NCBI GenBank assembly: GCA_029865195.1
Contig: JAOUHH010000074.1
Span: forward strand, 1-10,343
DNA length: 10,343 bases
DNA from: Desulfobulbaceae bacterium
GTDB taxonomy: Bacteria; Desulfobacterota; Desulfobulbia; Desulfobulbales; UBA5123
Direction of reading: 5' to 3'
Position numbers and translations under genes: made by a program. Below the pieces are notes generated by a model, which was given only the letters and a program-made list of their open reading frames with translations, was not told the origin of the DNA and did not search any database. This document shows, piece after piece, positions 6,189 through 10,343 of this stretch. The stretch's first letter is position 1. Each line of letters begins with the position of its first letter.

Positions 6189-6261
6189 TTTCACCCGGTG
6201 GTTTGCTGGTCTGGGGGCAATCGTTGCGGTGAGCCGCCTTCATTAAACGGTCAACATACCA
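6189..6261 (-). other. 73-nt gap between holB and ricT
   Basis: This is the largest gap within the otherwise overlapping upstream block. I find no hairpin followed by a T tract, no well-spaced promoter elements and no strong ribosome binding site. An ATG at 6243 begins a frame different from ricT. The gap may hold a weak internal promoter or simply be untranslated spacer. Confidence 0.4.
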
Positions 6262-7260
6262 TCAAAGGAGCGCAAAGAAAAGCACTTCGCAGACCAGGGC
6301 GCGGTTGCAGTTGCGGGAAAGCTGTTTTTCCGCCTCCGCGAGGAGGTCGAATCGGTCGATGAGCTCGGGCAGGGACCACCGTTGCAGGGCCGCGGCGAGG
6401 AGCGGTTGCAGGTCACGGCTGCTGATCAGGCCGGCGGGGCCGCCGATTGCGGTCACGATCAGATCCCGGAACCAGAGCCGGAGCAGGTCGAGGAGCTCCG
6501 GCAAGGTCTCCTTGAGACCGCCGCTCTCCTCCGCCAGGTTGAGGAGCGGCTCAACCGCCTCGGGGGCGGCGGCCGGATACCTGAGCAGGGCCTCGACGAT
6601 CAATCGGCGCTGGGCGAGAAGCCCGCTCTTGTGGAGCATGCGGGCCCGGCCGAGGCTGCCCTCGGCGGCCGCAGCCAGGGCGGCCGCCTCCTCCCCGTCG
6701 ATCTCCTCCTCGCGGACCAGGGTGGCGGCGACATGTTCGTACGGCAGGGCGAAGAAGGGGATGACCTGGCAGCGGGAGAGGATGGTGGGCAGTATCCCCC
6801 CCGCCTCGTCGCCGGTGAGGATGAGGATGGTGTCGGCGGGCGGCTCTTCCAGGGTTTTGAGCATGCTGTTGGCCGCTTCCCGGCGCATGGTGTGTACGTC
6901 CGCGAGCAGCGCCACCCGGTGGCGCGCCTCAAGCGGCGGGAAGGTGAGGGCCTTTTTTAGCTCCCGGATCTGGCTGATCTTGATCGCTGCCCCGTCCGGC
7001 TCGATGTGGATGAAGTCCGGGTGGTTGCCGGCAAAGAGCTTGCGGCAGGAGGGGCAGCGGCCGCAGGCGGCACCGTTTTCCAGAAAGTCGCAGTTGAGCC
7101 GGGCGGCAAAGGCGATTGCCGCTTCCCGCTTGCCGACCCCGTCCGGGCCGCGAAAGAGATAGGCGTGGGCGATCTTGTCGCTGCCGGCGGAACGGGCCAG
7201 TAGCGTTGCGGCCTTGGGCTGGCCGCTGCTGATGGCGGTGGCGGACGGGGCGCTGATCAT
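6262..7260 (-). CDS. holB: DNA polymerase III subunit delta prime
   Basis: This clamp-loader subunit of the replicative polymerase, an AAA+ protein, helps load the beta sliding clamp on primed DNA. The 332-residue protein is of usual length. It has a P-loop-like GPDGVGKR at 38-45, in which the Thr/Ser after the Lys is Arg, in line with delta prime often lacking ATPase activity. The zinc module has C57 followed by CGRCPSC (66-72). The helix SMLKTLEEPP lies at 132-141 and the SRC motif at 162-164, the arginine-finger segment used by the neighbouring ATPase subunit. The C-terminal helical collar domain is about 215-330. The start ATG overlaps the upstream stop (ATGA) and GGGA lies just before it. 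The next gene, ricT, follows after about 73 nt. Confidence 0.95.
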   Translation of the reverse strand: MISAPSATAISSGQPKAATLLARSAGSDKIAHAYLFRGPDGVGKREAAIAFAARLNCDFLENGAACGRCPSCRKLFAGNHPDFIHIEPDGAAIKISQIRELKKALTFPPLEARHRVALLADVHTMRREAANSMLKTLEEPPADTILILTGDEAGGILPTILSRCQVIPFFALPYEHVAATLVREEEIDGEEAAALAAAAEGSLGRARMLHKSGLLAQRRLIVEALLRYPAAAPEAVEPLLNLAEESGGLKETLPELLDLLRLWFRDLIVTAIGGPAGLISSRDLQPLLAAALQRWSLPELIDRFDLLAEAEKQLSRNCNRALVCEVLFFALL

Positions 7261-8306
7261 GGTTCCCAGAGGTTGCGCTGCCGGGGGTCGATCTCCGGCT
7301 CGCCGTTGTCTGTCGCCGGCTGCATGGCGGCAGGCAGGTGACCGGGGGTGTTTCGGACATAGAGGAATCGTTCCATGGTCCGCTGGTAGTCGGTCCAGTG
7401 GTACTCTGCCGATTCGACTTGATCGCTCACCCGGTTGACATAGTTGATCTTGGAGTCGAGGTCGTCGAGAAAGTTGAGGACAAAGGCCTCCAGCATCATC
7501 GGCACCGCGGGCGAGCCGAACTCGTGGCGGCCGTGGTGGCTCAGGATTAGGTGCTTGAGCCGGACGGCGAGCGCCGGCGGGAAGTGGAGGACCGCGTTGA
7601 TCCGTTTCTGGACCATCTCCACCCCCAGGGTCATGTGGCCCATCAGGCGGCCCTCGTCGGAATAATCAAAGGGATGGGTGGCAAAGGAGAATTCCTTCAC
7701 CTTGCCGATATCGTGGAGCATGGCCCCGGCCATCAGCAGCGACCGGTCGATGGCCGGGTAGAGGGGGCAGACGACGTCGACGAGCCGCGCCACCGCCAGG
7801 GTATGTTCCAGCAGCCCGCCGATATAGGCGTGGTGCATGTTCTTGGCGGCAGGCGCTTTCTTGAACCGTTCGAAGAATTTCCGGTTCTGGAAGAAGGCGA
7901 GCAGTAGTTCGCGCAGGAACGGGTTGTCGACGCTCTTGACGAGCTTGCGCAGCTCGGCAGCCATGGCGCCCGGATCGCCGGGCGCCGAGGGGAGGAAGTC
8001 GGCGATATCGATGGTACTCGCCGGGATGGCGGTCAGGTTGTTGATTTTGAGTTGCAGGACGTTCTTGAAGGACTGCGCCTGCCCGCTGAGGCGGACAATG
8101 CCGCCCGCCGGGCAGGCTTCCATCAGCTGGTCGGCGTTGTCCCAGACCCGGCCCGCCATCTCGCCGCTGGCGTCCATGACGGTGATGGTGAGGTAGGGCG
8201 AGCCGGTCCGGGTTTCGGCCCGGCTCATCGCCTTGACCAGAAACAGGTCGTCGACGTTGTCGCCCTCCCTGATTTCCTTGATGCGGATGCCTTTCTTCGG
8301 TTGCAT
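7257..8306 (-). CDS. OB-fold/HD-domain protein, YhaM-type 3'-5' exoribonuclease
   Basis: A 349-residue protein with an N-terminal OB-fold nucleic-acid-binding domain (about 8-95) and a metal-dependent HD phosphohydrolase domain (about 150-300). This architecture matches B. subtilis YhaM, a 3'-5' exonuclease acting on RNA and also reported on DNA. Catalytic signature residues are visible: H158-H159 and GGLLEHT (163-169), the HD pair H198-D199 in MLHDIGK, H224, SHHG at 256-259, and D281-D282-L-D. The tail after about 310 is Pro-rich and variable. The start is supported by GGAGAGG at 8311-8317, 4 nt before the ATG. It lies 30 nt downstream of purL and overlaps holB by 4 nt. The exonuclease role is inferred from architecture; another HD hydrolase activity is possible. 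Confidence 0.88.
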   Translation of the reverse strand: MQPKKGIRIKEIREGDNVDDLFLVKAMSRAETRTGSPYLTITVMDASGEMAGRVWDNADQLMEACPAGGIVRLSGQAQSFKNVLQLKINNLTAIPASTIDIADFLPSAPGDPGAMAAELRKLVKSVDNPFLRELLLAFFQNRKFFERFKKAPAAKNMHHAYIGGLLEHTLAVARLVDVVCPLYPAIDRSLLMAGAMLHDIGKVKEFSFATHPFDYSDEGRLMGHMTLGVEMVQKRINAVLHFPPALAVRLKHLILSHHGRHEFGSPAVPMMLEAFVLNFLDDLDSKINYVNRVSDQVESAEYHWTDYQRTMERFLYVRNTPGHLPAAMQPATDNGEPEIDPRQRNLWEP

Positions 8307-8310
8307 GCGC

Positions 8311-8317
8311 CCTCTCC
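8311..8317 (-). promoter_or_regulatory. Ribosome binding site of the YhaM-type gene
   Basis: GGAGAGG on the minus strand lies 4 nt before the ATG at 8306, in the 30-nt gap after the purL stop. It fixes the start of the HD protein and suggests translation initiation independent of purL. Confidence 0.65.
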
Positions 8318-8336
8318 GCGCGTTGCGGCGTGGGAT

Positions 8337-10343
8337 TTAGAAGTTGAGGGTCTGCTGCCAGCTTGCCTTGAGCGCGGTGAGCGACTCGTTGATCACCGTG
8401 CCGCCGGCAAGGCCGGTGGCGACAAAGGCCTGCTCGGCGGTAACCGTGCCGACCCGCGCCCAGCCGGTGTTGCCCATGGCCGTCTCGAAGGCCGTGGCCT
8501 TGTCCGGGGCCACGGTGACCACGAACCGGCTTTGCGATTCGGAGAAGAGCATGCTCTGGTCGTTGTCGACCCCCTCGGCCGGCACCTTGCCGAGATCTAC
8601 GCTGATCCCGAAGCCGCCGGCAAAGGCGGTTTCGGCGAGCGCGACGGCCAGACCGCCGTCGGAGCAGTCGTGGCAGGAGGCGATGAGGCCGTCCTTGATC
8701 GCCTGGGCAACCGCCCGGTAGCGGGGCAGGGATTCAGCCTCGCGCACCTGCGGCACCTTGTTGCCCACCGCGCCGAGCAGGGTCGCGTATTCGGAGGCGC
8801 CCAGTTCATCGCGGGTGACGCCCAGCACGTACACCAGGTCGTTGGCCCGCTTGGCGTCCATGGTCACCGCCTTGCGGATGTCGTCGATCTTGGCCATCAC
8901 CGAGAAGAGCAGGGTGGGCGGGATGGAGATCTTGGTGTCGCCCACCTGGTAGTCGTTTTTCATCGAGTCCTTGCCGGATATGCAGGGCACCCCGTACGCC
9001 TTGGCGTAGTGGGCCAGCGCCCGGTTGGCGCGGACCAGCTGGGCCAGCTTGTAGGGGCCGTCCGGGGTCTTCTCGGAGAGGATCGGGTCGCACCAGCAGA
9101 AGTTGTCGAGGCCGGCCATCACCTCGAGGCTCGCGCCGACGCAGATGGCGTTCCGCACTGCCTCGTCCACGGCGCAGGCGGCCATGTGGTAGGCGTCGAT
9201 GTCGGAGTAGCGCGGGCAGATGCCGTGGGAGACGACCAACCCCTCGAAGGAGTCGAGGATCGGCCGGATCACCGCCGCGTCGCTGGGGCCGTCGTTGGCA
9301 ACGCCGGTGAGCGGCTTCACCACGCTGCCGCCCTGCACCTCGTGGTCGTACTGGCGGACCACATACTCCTTGCTGCAGATGTTGAGGCTGGCGAGCAGCG
9401 TTTTCAGGTCCTGGCCGAGATCGCGCCCTTTGCCCGGTTGCACCTCGGGGTGGCTGGGCGGAACCCACCTGGCCACCATCTGCATGGGCGGCAGGCCTTC
9501 GTGGATGAAGGCCATGTCGAGATAGGAGATGGTCTTGCCGTTGTAGAGGATGTGGAACTTGCCGGAATCGGTGTAGGTGCCGAGTACCGTCGCCTCCACC
9601 TCCATCTTGGCGCAGAGGGCCATAAACTCGTCGAGCTTCTCGGGCGGGATGGCCAGGGTCATCCGCTCCTGGGCCTCGGAGATGAAGATCTCCCAGGGCT
9701 GCAAGCCGGCATACTTCAGCGGCGCGCGGTCGAGATGGAGCTCGAAGCCGCCGGTGTCCTCGGCCATCTCGCCCACCGACGAGGAGAGGCCGCCGGCGCC
9801 GTTGTCGGTGATGCAGCGGTAGAGGTTGCGGTCGCGGGCCTTGAGCAGGCAGTCGAACATCTTTTTCTGGGTTATCGGGTCGCCGATCTGGACGGCGGTG
9901 GCCGGCGAGCCTTCATGCAACTCCTCGGAGGAGAAGGTGGCGCCGTGGATGCCGTCCTTGCCGATGCGGCCGCCGGTCATGACGATGATGTCGCCGGGCA
10001 TCGCCTTCTTGTTCTCGGAGGGCTTGCCGTGGTGGAGGGCGGGCATCAGGCCGACGGTGCCGCAGAAGACCAGGGGCTTGCCGGCGAAACGGTCGTCAAA
10101 GACGATGGAGCCGTTGACGGTGGGGATGCCGCTCTTGTTGCCGCCGTGCTCGACGCCGGTGCGGACGCCCTCGAAGATCCGTTTCGGATGCAGCAGGCGC
10201 GCCGGCAACGGTTTGTCGTAAAAGGGCGAGGCGAAGCAGAAGACGTCGGTGTTGGCGACGAGCTTCGCGCCCATGCCGGTGCCGAAGGGGTCGCGGTTGA
10301 CGCCGACGATGCCGGTGAGCGCGCCGCCGTACGGGTCGAGGGC
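8337..10343 (-). CDS. purL: Phosphoribosylformylglycinamidine synthase, synthetase subunit (3' part)
   Basis: The last 668 codons are visible; the frame is open to the right edge, so the N-terminus is outside. The enzyme converts FGAR to FGAM with ATP and glutamine-derived ammonia in purine synthesis. The visible part begins at DPYGGALTGIVGVNRDPFGTGMGAK (spread across 10263-10337), the ATP-binding region of the first catalytic repeat. It continues with GGRIGKDGIHGATFSSEEL and DNGAGGLSSSVGEMA, then the second repeat with RQYDHEVQGG, GLDNFCWCDP, GKDSMKND and CHDCSDGGLAVALAE. The protein ends in a short tail with no class I glutaminase domain, so a separate PurQ is expected elsewhere. It is the first visible gene of the block. 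An internal ATG at 10274 is a methionine inside the conserved region, not the start. Confidence 0.97.
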   Translation of the reverse strand, partial: ALDPYGGALTGIVGVNRDPFGTGMGAKLVANTDVFCFASPFYDKPLPARLLHPKRIFEGVRTGVEHGGNKSGIPTVNGSIVFDDRFAGKPLVFCGTVGLMPALHHGKPSENKKAMPGDIIVMTGGRIGKDGIHGATFSSEELHEGSPATAVQIGDPITQKKMFDCLLKARDRNLYRCITDNGAGGLSSSVGEMAEDTGGFELHLDRAPLKYAGLQPWEIFISEAQERMTLAIPPEKLDEFMALCAKMEVEATVLGTYTDSGKFHILYNGKTISYLDMAFIHEGLPPMQMVARWVPPSHPEVQPGKGRDLGQDLKTLLASLNICSKEYVVRQYDHEVQGGSVVKPLTGVANDGPSDAAVIRPILDSFEGLVVSHGICPRYSDIDAYHMAACAVDEAVRNAICVGASLEVMAGLDNFCWCDPILSEKTPDGPYKLAQLVRANRALAHYAKAYGVPCISGKDSMKNDYQVGDTKISIPPTLLFSVMAKIDDIRKAVTMDAKRANDLVYVLGVTRDELGASEYATLLGAVGNKVPQVREAESLPRYRAVAQAIKDGLIASCHDCSDGGLAVALAETAFAGGFGISVDLGKVPAEGVDNDQSMLFSESQSRFVVTVAPDKATAFETAMGNTGWARVGTVTAEQAFVATGLAGGTVINESLTALKASWQQTLNF

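Noticed and set aside
6189..6243. Small gene or alternative ricT start from the ATG at 6243
   Set aside because: That ATG is not in frame with ricT, lacks a ribosome binding site and gives no recognisable peptide.

Overview
The window is a GC-rich bacterial chromosomal segment. Every gene I can support lies on the minus strand, so the biological reading order runs from position 10343 down to 1. I infer the phylum Desulfobacterota (former Deltaproteobacteria), possibly Desulfobulbales-like. The basis is the mixture of a PurL with no glutaminase domain, a DivIVA protein, a RicT/PSP1 protein and a MetG with a fused C-terminal tRNA-binding domain, together with the gene order. No rRNA or other marker in the window confirms this.

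Block 1 (10343 to 1858) looks like one long, tightly packed transcription unit. It contains purL (5' end outside the window), an OB-fold/HD protein of the YhaM 3'-5' exoribonuclease type, holB (DNA polymerase III delta prime), ricT (PSP1 family), metG, a protein with a degenerate GGDEF domain, and a MinD/FlhG-type ATPase. Three junctions are 4-nt ATGA stop/start overlaps (HD protein/holB, ricT/metG, metG/GGDEF-like) and one has a single-base gap (GGDEF-like/ATPase). The longest internal gap is about 73 nt, before ricT. Block 1 combines purine synthesis, RNA turnover, replication and translation with an apparent regulatory/positioning pair at its 3' end.

Block 2 (1788 to 1) follows a 69-nt gap. 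It contains yggT (small membrane protein), divIVA (coiled-coil polar/septal scaffold), yggU (DUF167) and the 5' part of a YfcE/MJ0936-type metallophosphoesterase that runs off the left edge. This is a cell-envelope and division neighbourhood that recalls both the ylmG-divIVA cluster of Gram-positive bacteria and the yggT-yggU pair of enterobacteria.

I see no mobile elements, CRISPR arrays, tRNA or rRNA genes, phage genes or convincing terminators. No non-coding stretch exceeds about 75 nt. The window is essentially conserved core genome. The parts most worth a second look are the catalytically dead-looking GGDEF protein coupled to metG and to an FlhG-like ATPase, and the combination of conserved neighbourhoods around it. 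I found no sign of a defence system or other accessory system.
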